Assembly (NCBI RefSeq): GCF_041380235.1
Contig: NZ_JBGIYY010000004.1
Span: 186,001-250,000, forward strand
Direction of reading: 5' to 3'
Length of the DNA stretch: 64,000 nt
Origin: Glaciecola sp041380235
Lineage (GTDB): Bacteria; Pseudomonadota; Gammaproteobacteria; Enterobacterales; Alteromonadaceae
Below, piece by piece: positions 27,195-35,803 of this stretch. Under the pieces are notes generated by a model, which saw nothing but the letters and a program-made list of their open reading frames with translations, was not told the origin of the DNA and searched no databases. The number at the start of each line of letters is the position of its first letter. Position 1 is the first letter of the stretch. Both the position numbers and the translations under genes were made by a program.

Positions 27195-28046
27195 GTGGAT
27201 CAGTATGAACGTTTATGTCAGCGCTTAGTGCAAGAAGGCAAATGGGTAACTAATGAGCGCACAGGTATAAAATGCCTCACTATTATCAACGCAGATTTAG
27301 AATACGATGTGGGCGCCAATCAATTTCCACTAGTAACCACCAGAAAATGTTTTTATAAGGCGGCTATTGCTGAGCTATTAGGCTATTTGCGTGGCTATGA
27401 TAATGCGGAACAATTTAGATCTATTGGTTGTAATACTTGGAATGCAAATGCCAACGAAAACCAAGCTTGGTTGAATAACCCAGCCCGTAAAGGTACCGAC
27501 GACATGGGCAGAGTGTACGGTGTGCAGGGCCGCGCATGGCAAAGACCTGACGGCACTTTTTTAGATCAACTGCACAAAGTGGTGAGTAACTTGTCGCAAG
27601 GCATTGATGACCGCGGCGAAATAATTACCTTTTACAACCCAGGCGAGTTTCACTTAGGCTGTTTAAGGCCATGCATGCATACCCATACATTTTCGCTACT
27701 CGGCGATACCCTCTATCTAACGAGCTACATGCGCAGCTGTGATGTCCCGCTCGGACTGACCTTCAATATGCCTCAGTGTTTTGTTCTATTAGCGTTGATG
27801 GCGCAAATAACCGGTCACAAGCCGGGCAAAGTTTTCCATAAAATTGTGAATGCGCATATTTATGAAAATCAGCTCGAATTGATGGTCAATGAACAGTTAA
27901 CACGCACGGCTTATGCATCTCCTTCGCTCATCATTAATCCCGAAATTAGTAGCTTAGAAGACTTAGAGACATGGGTAACTACGGATGATTTTCAGGTGCA
28001 AGGCTACCAACACCACCCCGCCATTTCATACCCTTTTGCAGTTTAA
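27195..28046 (+). CDS. thyA: Thymidylate synthase ThyA
   Basis: Converts dUMP to dTMP with methylene-THF. At 283 residues it is longer than E. coli ThyA (264) because of insertions in the N-terminal half, a form common in Vibrio and Alteromonas relatives. The catalytic cysteine is in RPCMHTHTF near residue 160, the dUMP-binding motif is RSCDVPLGL, and VNAHIYENQLELM is the conserved C-terminal segment. The start is GTG immediately after the lgt stop, indicating translational coupling. Confidence 0.95.
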   Translation: MDQYERLCQRLVQEGKWVTNERTGIKCLTIINADLEYDVGANQFPLVTTRKCFYKAAIAELLGYLRGYDNAEQFRSIGCNTWNANANENQAWLNNPARKGTDDMGRVYGVQGRAWQRPDGTFLDQLHKVVSNLSQGIDDRGEIITFYNPGEFHLGCLRPCMHTHTFSLLGDTLYLTSYMRSCDVPLGLTFNMPQCFVLLALMAQITGHKPGKVFHKIVNAHIYENQLELMVNEQLTRTAYASPSLIINPEISSLEDLETWVTTDDFQVQGYQHHPAISYPFAV

Positions 28047-28177
28047 GAGTTAACCAGCATTTTACAGCGATCGGTCTAGGCGCATAAAAAGGTAAACTTT
28101 TGATTCATATGTGCGATACAGATAAAACACACAAGTAAACACACGCTTAAAAATCGTAATGCTATATAGGATTATAC

Positions 28178-29230
28178 ATGGCTCTTCCCGTATTGATCTG
28201 TGACGACTCATCTTTTGCTCGCAAAGCAATGGCGCGCTCCCTTCCTGACGAATGGGATGTAGACATTTCTTATGCTGTAAATGGTGAGGAGGCAATTGCT
28301 CAGATAGAGGCTGGTAAGGGTGATGTGATGTTTTTAGACTTAAATATGCCTGTCATGGACGGCTACCAAACCATGGAAATTATCCGTAAACGGGATCTAC
28401 CGACTATGGTGATTGTTGTCTCTGGCGATGTGCAAGTAGAAGCTCGTAAGCGCATGATGGCGATGGGTGCTATTGATTTTATTCGTAAGCCCATTGATAA
28501 CAGCAAACTGTCATCTATTTTAACAAAGTACGGTATTTATACCGGTGAAAGCTCAGCAAAAAAGCGTGCAGAAGACGAAAGCGTTAATACCGGTGATAGC
28601 ATTGCTGAAAAACTCGATGCATTCAGAGAAATCGCCAATGTTGCAATGGGACGCGCAGGTGAAAATCTCGCTAAACTTTTAAATACCTTTGTCGAACTAC
28701 CTATCCCAAATATTAGCATTGTGCACGCCAATGAGTTATCAATGATGCTAACTAACATAGATAATGAGCAGCAAGTATCGGCGGTCTCAAAAGGGTTTGT
28801 GAGTCCATCGATCAAGGGTGAAGCCTTAATCATCTTTAATGACGCAGATGTAACTGCTATTCAAAAGGTGTTAGGTGCCGACAAATATCAACAGGAATTG
28901 GCTGAGATTGAAGCCGTAATGGATGTGTCTAATATTATTATTGGGGCTTGTTTAAATGCTCTATCTGATCAACTGCAAGTTATTTTTACTCATAACACAC
29001 CAATCTTATTAGGTGTACACTGCGATATCAACGACATTGTGGACAACAATATATCCCGCTGGGAGAAGGTATTAGTGATTGAAATTGCATATTCGGTGTC
29101 AAGTGGAAACATCAACTTTGAGCTTTTGTTGGTGATCCCTGATAGAGATATTGATGCTGCCTTTTCTCGCCTATTGGGAGCACAAAGAAGTGCCGAACAA
29201 GTCATCCCCGCAAGAGACACAATAGGATGA
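28178..29230 (+). CDS. Response regulator with CheC-like phosphatase domain
   Basis: A 350-residue REC-CheC protein. The receiver (residues 1-120) has the acidic pair CDDSS, the phosphoacceptor Asp in MFLDLNMPVMDG near residue 53, the VVSGD switch and the IRKP lysine. The C-terminal part (about 145-335) has a CheC-type site E-I-A-N near residue 156 with a proline about 21 residues on, and a second D-V-S-N site in a segment SNIIIGACLNALSDQL. Such proteins dephosphorylate CheY-like receivers; self-dephosphorylation or action on a partner is inferred. It overlaps the GGDEF gene by 4 bp, so it probably controls that enzyme. Confidence 0.85.
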   Translation: MALPVLICDDSSFARKAMARSLPDEWDVDISYAVNGEEAIAQIEAGKGDVMFLDLNMPVMDGYQTMEIIRKRDLPTMVIVVSGDVQVEARKRMMAMGAIDFIRKPIDNSKLSSILTKYGIYTGESSAKKRAEDESVNTGDSIAEKLDAFREIANVAMGRAGENLAKLLNTFVELPIPNISIVHANELSMMLTNIDNEQQVSAVSKGFVSPSIKGEALIIFNDADVTAIQKVLGADKYQQELAEIEAVMDVSNIIIGACLNALSDQLQVIFTHNTPILLGVHCDINDIVDNNISRWEKVLVIEIAYSVSSGNINFELLLVIPDRDIDAAFSRLLGAQRSAEQVIPARDTIG

Positions 29231-30177
29231 GCATTTTAGAGCATAGTTGGCAAGACGCACTACTTAGCTCAATTGAAGTCGGTATTGTCGTTGTAGATAA
29301 GTCCTTTTATGTGCATGAGTTCAATCAGTTTATGGAAAATCATAGCGGTGTTTTAAGTGCAGATATTAAAGGTAAAGTACTTTTTGACTTTTTTAATGAG
29401 ATAGATAAAAACTGGTTAGAAAACAAATGCCAACCGGTATTTTCAATGAATACACCCGTGTTTGTCATATGGGAGCAACGTCAGTATTTGTTTGAATTTG
29501 GTACAAGCCGGCCAATAACTTCTAGCTCTGATCATATGTATCAAAACATTACTATTTTGCCAATCCCTTCCGAATCCGGTCAAACGGAACGTATCTGTCT
29601 CCTTGTGTATGACATGACCGATCAGGCTATGAGTAAAGAAAGAGCGGATAAACTAAATGAACAATTAAAAGTTATTAGCCGCATAGATGGCCTAACCGGT
29701 TTATTTAATCGTAGGTACTGGCAGGAACGCTTTGAGCGTGAATTTAAACTGACCTTTCGTAATAAAAAGCCAATTTCCGTGCTCATACTCGATATAGATC
29801 ACTTCAAAAAAGTCAACGATACATATGGTCACCAGGCCGGTGATAAGGTTATTCAATCTTTGGCAATGCTAATTCGTAAAGCCACAAGGGAAACGGATAT
29901 TTCCGGGCGCTATGGAGGAGAGGAGTTCGTTGTACTGCTGCCAGACACGACTGCCGACACAGCATTAATTGTAGGAGAGCGGATTAGAAAGGCTGCTCAA
30001 AGATATCTTGTTAAGCACGACAATGCAGAAATAAGCGTTACAATAAGTGCTGGAATAGCTCAATTTTCTTCTCAGTTTACACGACCTTTAATGTGGCTTG
30101 AAGCTGCAGATAAAGCCCTTTATCAGGCAAAGGAAAGTGGTCGAAATCAAGTGGTTTTAGCTGAAGCGCATGCTTAG
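29227..30177 (+). CDS. PAS-GGDEF diguanylate cyclase
   Basis: A 316-residue protein with a PAS-like N-terminal domain (about residues 10-130) and a GGDEF domain (145-312). The active site is intact as GGEEF near residue 237, with the substrate segment DIDHFKKVNDTYGHQAGD upstream, and the inhibitory I-site RETD lies five residues before GGEEF. It should make c-di-GMP with product feedback. No TM segment or signal peptide is seen. It is translationally coupled to the REC-CheC gene. Confidence 0.9.
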   Translation: MSILEHSWQDALLSSIEVGIVVVDKSFYVHEFNQFMENHSGVLSADIKGKVLFDFFNEIDKNWLENKCQPVFSMNTPVFVIWEQRQYLFEFGTSRPITSSSDHMYQNITILPIPSESGQTERICLLVYDMTDQAMSKERADKLNEQLKVISRIDGLTGLFNRRYWQERFEREFKLTFRNKKPISVLILDIDHFKKVNDTYGHQAGDKVIQSLAMLIRKATRETDISGRYGGEEFVVLLPDTTADTALIVGERIRKAAQRYLVKHDNAEISVTISAGIAQFSSQFTRPLMWLEAADKALYQAKESGRNQVVLAEAHA

Positions 30178-30219
30178 ACGGTGAAACAATAAGCGAAAGG
30201 TTAAATGCGTAATTAAAAC

Positions 30220-30543
30220 TTAAGGACGCATACCGATAACGTCCAAGGGACAGGGTTTTCCGCCTTTTAAGTAGAGTGTATAGAGCTGGATTTCATCGCG
30301 TATACAAGCATCATGCCTGAGGCTATGCCCGCCTACGAACTGTATTTGGTAAATAATGTGCCAAAACACGCGCTCTTTGTGCGTGTACATTTGTTTGTGA
30401 CTGTTATTTATGGTTGACCATTCCTCTAGGATATCCCAAATGAAATTATCCATTTCTTTAAAAGCAACACCATCCTCCCAGTAGGATTCTAAATAGAATG
30501 CTAACTGTTCTGCTTTTTTGTCCACAAATTCACTGACTAACAA
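30220..30543 (-). CDS. Hypothetical protein, 107 residues
   Basis: I do not recognise this protein. It is soluble, rich in aromatic residues (several Trp and Tyr), with an acidic N-terminal half (LESYWEDGVAFKEMDN) and a Cys- and Pro-containing C-terminus (GGKPCPLDVIG). The start codon would be TTG, with TAAGG about seven bases upstream. Even codon use and a lack of competing frames support coding. It is convergent with the diguanylate cyclase gene; the intervening 42 bp hold no clear terminator. Confidence 0.6.
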   Translation of the reverse strand: MLVSEFVDKKAEQLAFYLESYWEDGVAFKEMDNFIWDILEEWSTINNSHKQMYTHKERVFWHIIYQIQFVGGHSLRHDACIRDEIQLYTLYLKGGKPCPLDVIGMRP

Positions 30544-30675
30544 CTTTTTGGCCTTAAAGAATACTCTTCCCTCAGTATAGTCCGTAAGTACAGTTAACCA
30601 CTGTTGAAGTGGAAATGAGTTTTAAGTGCATGAATACCTTATGAATATATAATCTCAAAATACTGCAAAACGGCT

Positions 30676-31908
30676 TTACCAGCCTAGGTAAGTCAGCCAT
30701 CCATATATTTCTTTTGCCATATCAAGGCTAAGATCGGTATTTAAACCGAGGCTGCCGATTTGTCGCTGCCGGTAATGCGCTTTTATTTCTACCTTTGCAC
30801 TTGTTTGGCGAGCGTGCTCGGTAGCCAATGCCCAAAGATTGTCTTGACTGCTAACAAGGTCGAGTAAAGGGGGGCTGATTTTAGCCATTTGTCGCGCTAA
30901 AGAATGATTGATTGTTCGCTCAGGCCAATAAAGATTATTGATGATGAGGGCGTCCAGTTGAATGCCTGAAGTATTCATGCTAATTAGCGACTGTGCGCTC
31001 ATGCCTTGAGCAAAAAATACGTGATAGCCGCTTTGCTCTGTCGCCTTGATAGTCGCAAGTAAAAACGCGTTTAAATATTCATTAAATGCCTTCTGATAGT
31101 GCTCGTCATAATTGCTTTGATGAGTCTTTGCCGCCAGTTCGGTTTGCGTTTGAATAAGGTTTGAACTGGCGTTGGTGTCTGCGTTATCCAATGTGTCATC
31201 TTGTAAGTCCGTGGCAGCATCAGTAGATGCAATTTCATTGTTGTCTGCTGAAGGCTCCCCCGTATCATTTGCCGTCGAATCATCTGGAGTGAGTGCGCCT
31301 TCAGAAACTTGATGTGCCCCTTCGTTTATGAGTTTCGCCTCTGCAAGTGCCTTTTTTGCATCTACCTCTGCCATTACCATCATCAATTGCGGAGCCGGGA
31401 TAACAACCGAGTTCCAACCTAAGACTGACATCTGTTTGGCGAGAGACATCAATAAGTGGATTTGTGCGCCGTTGTAAGCAACATCAGACACCAAATAAAA
31501 TGTTCCCATACTTAAAGGCTTTTCAGACGCCATAGTAAATATAGGAAACTGATGTTGTTTTTCGTTTTCACTGCCTAGATGCAGGGTGACATCAATCAGG
31601 GTATATTGGTCTTCGAGCATCAGCGAAGCGATGTCGGTAGCAATGAAATCGATAGCTTGAGGTTCTTCGGATAATACTGTTTGTGCTGCTTCAGGGATAT
31701 TTTCAGCAGCCGGTGGGCTTTCTTGATTCGCCTCTTCTGCGTCTTGCGCATGGGCAGAGCCTAAACAAACAATGCTGAGTGTTATCGCGATAAAAACGCA
31801 TGCAAAATTCGCTTTGCTGATTGCCAAAACAGTTTGCAAAAGCCTTATCCAATAATTTATCTGTGCGGATTCTAATTTCATGCTCTTGATATCGGCATGT
31901 AGGCACAT
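30676..31908 (-). CDS. Exported DUF3530-like protein
   Basis: A 410-residue protein with a long N-terminus leading to a hydrophobic export segment (about residues 33-54, ending SAHAQ). Two segments look like the alpha/beta-hydrolase-type DUF3530 family: one near residues 130-175 with GAQIHLLMSLAKQMSVLGWNS in two parts, and the C-terminal YRQRQIGSL and YGWLTYLGW. Between them is a low-complexity Asp/Asn/Thr/Ala-rich insert at about residues 205-265. Enzyme activity is not established for the family. Start 31908 is the first ATG; 31881 is an alternative. Confidence 0.65.
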   Translation of the reverse strand: MCLHADIKSMKLESAQINYWIRLLQTVLAISKANFACVFIAITLSIVCLGSAHAQDAEEANQESPPAAENIPEAAQTVLSEEPQAIDFIATDIASLMLEDQYTLIDVTLHLGSENEKQHQFPIFTMASEKPLSMGTFYLVSDVAYNGAQIHLLMSLAKQMSVLGWNSVVIPAPQLMMVMAEVDAKKALAEAKLINEGAHQVSEGALTPDDSTANDTGEPSADNNEIASTDAATDLQDDTLDNADTNASSNLIQTQTELAAKTHQSNYDEHYQKAFNEYLNAFLLATIKATEQSGYHVFFAQGMSAQSLISMNTSGIQLDALIINNLYWPERTINHSLARQMAKISPPLLDLVSSQDNLWALATEHARQTSAKVEIKAHYRQRQIGSLGLNTDLSLDMAKEIYGWLTYLGW

Positions 31909-31937
31909 TTATTAATTGTTTTTGAATCTTTGCGAAC

Positions 31938-32639
31938 TTAATTTGACTCGTGTTGACAGTCGCTAAAAGGATTTGGCTCTAATGTGAAATTATGTGGGCT
32001 GCTGAAGTGCATTTGCTCTTCTGTTGCGGGGTGGCGAAACGTAATGTCTTGCGCATGCAGCGTGAGCCTATTGGAGCTGCTCAATGCGTCATCAGAGGCG
32101 TAAAGCCGGTCACCTAATATAACGTGGCCAATATGTAGCATATGTACTCTGAGTTGATGCGAACGACCCGTATGGGGTTTGAGTTTTACCAAGCTAGAGT
32201 AAAGATCTTTAGAAATCACCTCATAATAGGTCAATGCAGACTTGCCATTGTTATAATCTACCATTTGCTTCGGCCGATTTGGCCAATCGCAAATTAGCGG
32301 AGCAGTGACTTCTCCTTTGCTTGGATGAAGATGACCAAACACCCGAGCAAAATAGGTTTTATCGACTTCACGCAGCTCAAACTGCTTGGATATGTGGCGG
32401 TGACTTGACTTGTTCAGGGCAAAAAGCATGATCCCCGATGTGGCCATATCAAGGCGATGAACGACTGTTGCAGTGGGGTAAACGCGCTGCACACGTAACT
32501 GCAGCGAGTCTTTATGTTCCGGTGCTTTGCCGGGCACGCTGAGCAGCCCGCTAGGTTTATCTAAGACCAACACATCATCATCGGCATACATAATCCGCAG
32601 ATACGGTCGGGTGGGTGGTTGATAATTAATAATCGCCAA
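31938..32639 (-). CDS. rluA: Dual-specificity rRNA/tRNA pseudouridine synthase RluA
   Basis: Makes pseudouridine at 23S rRNA position 746 and tRNA position 32 in E. coli. The 233-residue product (E. coli 219) has the catalytic Asp in HRLDMATSG near residue 63 and the RluA-family segments LDKPSGLLSVPG and HTGRSHQLRVHM. No S4 domain is present, which separates it from RluC and RluD. It is downstream of rapA on the same strand, as in E. coli. Confidence 0.94.
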   Translation of the reverse strand: MAIINYQPPTRPYLRIMYADDDVLVLDKPSGLLSVPGKAPEHKDSLQLRVQRVYPTATVVHRLDMATSGIMLFALNKSSHRHISKQFELREVDKTYFARVFGHLHPSKGEVTAPLICDWPNRPKQMVDYNNGKSALTYYEVISKDLYSSLVKLKPHTGRSHQLRVHMLHIGHVILGDRLYASDDALSSSNRLTLHAQDITFRHPATEEQMHFSSPHNFTLEPNPFSDCQHESN

Positions 32640-32674
32640 AGTCTTAGCCTACTGCTTTATTAATACTTGTGTAT

Positions 32675-35500
32675 TCAGCGGCGATTATTGACGACCACTC
32701 TTACGCTGTCTAAAAATGGTTCAGCAGCGGTAATGACTTCGGTTAATTTTGCTTTTTGCACCACAATGTATTCTATTTCCTCGTCGCGAATAGCGGGGTT
32801 AACTTTCTGCAATTCAGTAAGTCTAGTTATTTCACTACTAAGATTGTTCTCGACTTTGCTCAAAGCGGCTTGTTTAATTGCTCCGAGCTGAGCGGTCGCT
32901 TCAGCCAGTGCAGACGCAATACCTTCGTTAATTTGAACTTGCAGTGCACCGATAAGCTGCTGCGCCATTTTCGGTTTTACTTTAAATATAGGTTCAAATT
33001 CTGCGTCACTGCTGTTATTTTTTGCATCGACGCAGACGCGAATCGGCGTGGCAGGCAAAAACTGATAAAGCTGCAAACTGGCCTCTGCTATGGGATTTAA
33101 CAGCGCAATGATTTCAATCCAATAGGCGCCAACTGGTGTGTCTTCATGGTTCACAAAACAAATACTGCTTTTACCAATAACATCGGTCAGGACGCTGTCG
33201 ATACAGTGCGTCACTAACTCGCTATCGCCGCTAAGGTACGTGAGATGCTCTAGGCGCGTGGCAACATTTCTTTTGTAAGTAATCTCCATGCCATCCTCAG
33301 GCAAACCAGGGATAGGAAACAGCATTGACTCGCCGTGCCTTAAAATAAAAGTATGATCGTCTTTTTCTTCCTGGACTACGCCTAAAGCATCAAATAAGCG
33401 TGTCATAAATTTAAGCATTTTGACCGGGTTTTCAGCCACCACGATATTGTCCATGACTTCATCGATTTTGTCGCCGCCAGAAGCATTCAGCTCCAATAAA
33501 CGATCACGCCCTTGTTCTATTTGCGCCTTCAACGCTTGCGTGGAGGCATTAGCTTGTTCTACTACATCTTGCCAATTCTCTTTATCTTCAGGCGATGCCA
33601 AGGCTGCGTGAAGTTCGTCTTTAAGGCCATGCCAAACCTGCGAGCCTACTGGGCACGTTTTAGTAAATGCGCCTAAGCCATAGTGATACCAGTTGTAGAG
33701 TACCTCTTGAGCGGTATTTTCAAAATAGGGCACATGGATATTCACATCGCGGGTTTGACCAATGCGGTCTAGGCGACCAATCCGCTGTTCTAGTAAGTCG
33801 GGGTTGAGCGGTAAATCGAACAGCACTAGATGATGACTAAATTGGAAGTTACGTCCTTCACTGCCAATTTCGGAGCAAAGCATAATTTGTGCGCCATGCT
33901 CTTGAGTGGCAAAGAAATGGGCGGCTTTATCGCGCTCCACAATGCTCATGCCCTCATGAAAAACGGTGTGGCGAATACTGGTTTTCGCCCGCATATATTC
34001 AGCGATTTGCAAAGCAGTGCTGGCATAGGCACAAATTAGTAACACTTTATCTTTATGCGAAGCGATAAACTCACATAACCAGGTTACTCTTGGGTCGTAA
34101 GCTGGCCAACTTTCATCAAGCATTGCAGCGCGCTCTGGATGCAAGGCTTGATGGACGTCATCTGACATACCAAGGGCTAAGTCGTATTCTTTCGGAATGC
34201 GCTGTGGGTATGGGTTTATTTGACGAACCGGAAAGCCCGCAATGCCTGCGCGGCGGTTTCTAAACAGCAGTCGACCGGTGCCGTGTTGATCGATGAGCTC
34301 GCGCAAAAGTAAATGCCGCTGTTCTTGTTCACTTAAATCCCACTTAGACATGTCAATGCCCGGTGCACACGCAGCGATGGCCTCGATATCTTCTTCGCTG
34401 ACGTCTTGTTCTTCAATAAGCGGGTGAACTGCTTCGGCAAGTTGAGCATATTGTGCCTCTTCGTTTAAAAATGCCTCGTAGTCGTGAAAACGGGCTGGGT
34501 CGAGCAAACGCAAGCGGGCAAAATGGCTTTGATGGCCAAGCTGATCTGGAGTTGCGGTGAGCAGCAAAACGCCTTTTGCAATCTTGCTCAAGCGGTCAAT
34601 AGCCTGATAGCTTTCAGAGGCGCCGCCCGGTGACCAATGTAAGTGGTGAGCTTCGTCCACAACCAAAATATCCCAGTCAACTTGTGTGGCAAATTCAAGT
34701 ACGTCGGCTTGCTGTATAAAGTCGGTGCTGCAAAGCACCCGCTGCTCTTGTTCAAAAGGATTTTCACCGCTTTCTTTTACCGCTTCAAGGCGCTCATCAT
34801 CAAATACAGAAAAACTTAAGCTCACGCGGCGCAGCATCTCAACCAACCATTGATGCACGAGTGAATTTGGCACGCAAATCAACACGCGTTGAGCACGCCC
34901 TGTTAAAATTTGTTGATGAATAATCAGCGCGGCTTCGATGGTTTTTCCTAAGCCTACCTCATCGGCTAATAGCACCCTAGGGGCATATCGAGAGCCCACT
35001 TCATGCGCGATATGAATTTGGTGAGGAATAAGCTCAACTCTTGCGCCGACTAATCCTACGGCACCAGAGGTGGCAAATTCGTGCTGATGTTGCCAACAGG
35101 CTAAGCGTGTATCAAACCATTTGGGTGAATCGAGTTGGCCATGAGCAAGGCGTTTTTCAGGTTGATTTAACTTAACGCTGTGATCAAGCGCCACTTCTAC
35201 TATCGACGCAATCTCACCGTTGTCTGCGCGTGGCCCAGAGTAGGTGACTAAACCGTCCTGTTCGATAAGCGATTCAACGGTAATTTGCCACCCGTCGACG
35301 TGGGGGGCGGGCTCTCCCTCACTTAACTGTAGGCGGGTCAGCGCATTTTGTGAAATAGCATAGTTACGTTCTTCTTGTACTGCAGGAAACAACACTGTGA
35401 CGGAGCGAAAATCAACCGCCATTACAACGCCCAAACCAAGATTAGTTTCAGTATTGCTTAACCATCTTTGTCCAACCGCGAACTCACTAATATCTGCCAT
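32675..35500 (-). CDS. rapA: RNA polymerase-associated ATPase RapA
   Basis: Swi2/Snf2-type translocase that recycles RNA polymerase after transcription. N-terminal Tudor-like domains begin VGQRWLSNTETNLGLG; the ATPase core has LLADEVGLGKT (Walker A), VVDEAHHLHWS (DEAH-type motif II), LLTATPDQLG (motif III), and a helicase C lobe with CSEIGSEGRNFQFSH and QRIGRLDRIGQ. ATG 35500 gives 941 residues and aligns with the E. coli start (968 residues); an upstream in-frame start at 35563 would add 21 residues that do not resemble the family. It lies upstream of rluA. Confidence 0.95.
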   Translation of the reverse strand: MADISEFAVGQRWLSNTETNLGLGVVMAVDFRSVTVLFPAVQEERNYAISQNALTRLQLSEGEPAPHVDGWQITVESLIEQDGLVTYSGPRADNGEIASIVEVALDHSVKLNQPEKRLAHGQLDSPKWFDTRLACWQHQHEFATSGAVGLVGARVELIPHQIHIAHEVGSRYAPRVLLADEVGLGKTIEAALIIHQQILTGRAQRVLICVPNSLVHQWLVEMLRRVSLSFSVFDDERLEAVKESGENPFEQEQRVLCSTDFIQQADVLEFATQVDWDILVVDEAHHLHWSPGGASESYQAIDRLSKIAKGVLLLTATPDQLGHQSHFARLRLLDPARFHDYEAFLNEEAQYAQLAEAVHPLIEEQDVSEEDIEAIAACAPGIDMSKWDLSEQEQRHLLLRELIDQHGTGRLLFRNRRAGIAGFPVRQINPYPQRIPKEYDLALGMSDDVHQALHPERAAMLDESWPAYDPRVTWLCEFIASHKDKVLLICAYASTALQIAEYMRAKTSIRHTVFHEGMSIVERDKAAHFFATQEHGAQIMLCSEIGSEGRNFQFSHHLVLFDLPLNPDLLEQRIGRLDRIGQTRDVNIHVPYFENTAQEVLYNWYHYGLGAFTKTCPVGSQVWHGLKDELHAALASPEDKENWQDVVEQANASTQALKAQIEQGRDRLLELNASGGDKIDEVMDNIVVAENPVKMLKFMTRLFDALGVVQEEKDDHTFILRHGESMLFPIPGLPEDGMEITYKRNVATRLEHLTYLSGDSELVTHCIDSVLTDVIGKSSICFVNHEDTPVGAYWIEIIALLNPIAEASLQLYQFLPATPIRVCVDAKNNSSDAEFEPIFKVKPKMAQQLIGALQVQINEGIASALAEATAQLGAIKQAALSKVENNLSSEITRLTELQKVNPAIRDEEIEYIVVQKAKLTEVITAAEPFLDSVRVVVNNRR

Positions 35501-35704
35501 GTAACTTTTAACCCACTTTTTAAAATAAACGGCATGTCTAGCGATGCCTTTTTGATTGCGCAATTGTAATCTTCTCGAGCAAGGTTGTCAGCCTAAGTTA
35601 CGGAATCTACGAAGATTAAAGCAGATATTATGATTTGTTCAGTGATTAGGGGGTCAGTGGGTTCGAATATGAATGCTAAAAAACTATAAAAAACGCGTGA
35701 TAAT

Positions 35705-35800
35705 ATGCAAAGACTTGTCTATTGTTATTATGAGCCTGCTGAAACATGTAGCTTCAATGATGAGCCTTATGTTTTTACCTCTACCATAAAAACGGAGTGA
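35705..35800 (+). CDS. Possible 31-residue leader ORF before phoH
   Basis: An ATG at 35705 opens 31 codons that stop three bases before the PhoH-family start. It has no clear ribosome site, and a frame of this size is expected by chance, so it is listed only because of its position. Confidence 0.15.
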   Translation: MQRLVYCYYEPAETCSFNDEPYVFTSTIKTE

Positions 35801-35803
35801 TGG

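Noticed and set aside
35640..35665. GGTTCGAAT-like stretch that recalls a tRNA T-loop
   Set aside because: No acceptor or anticodon stem could be found around it.
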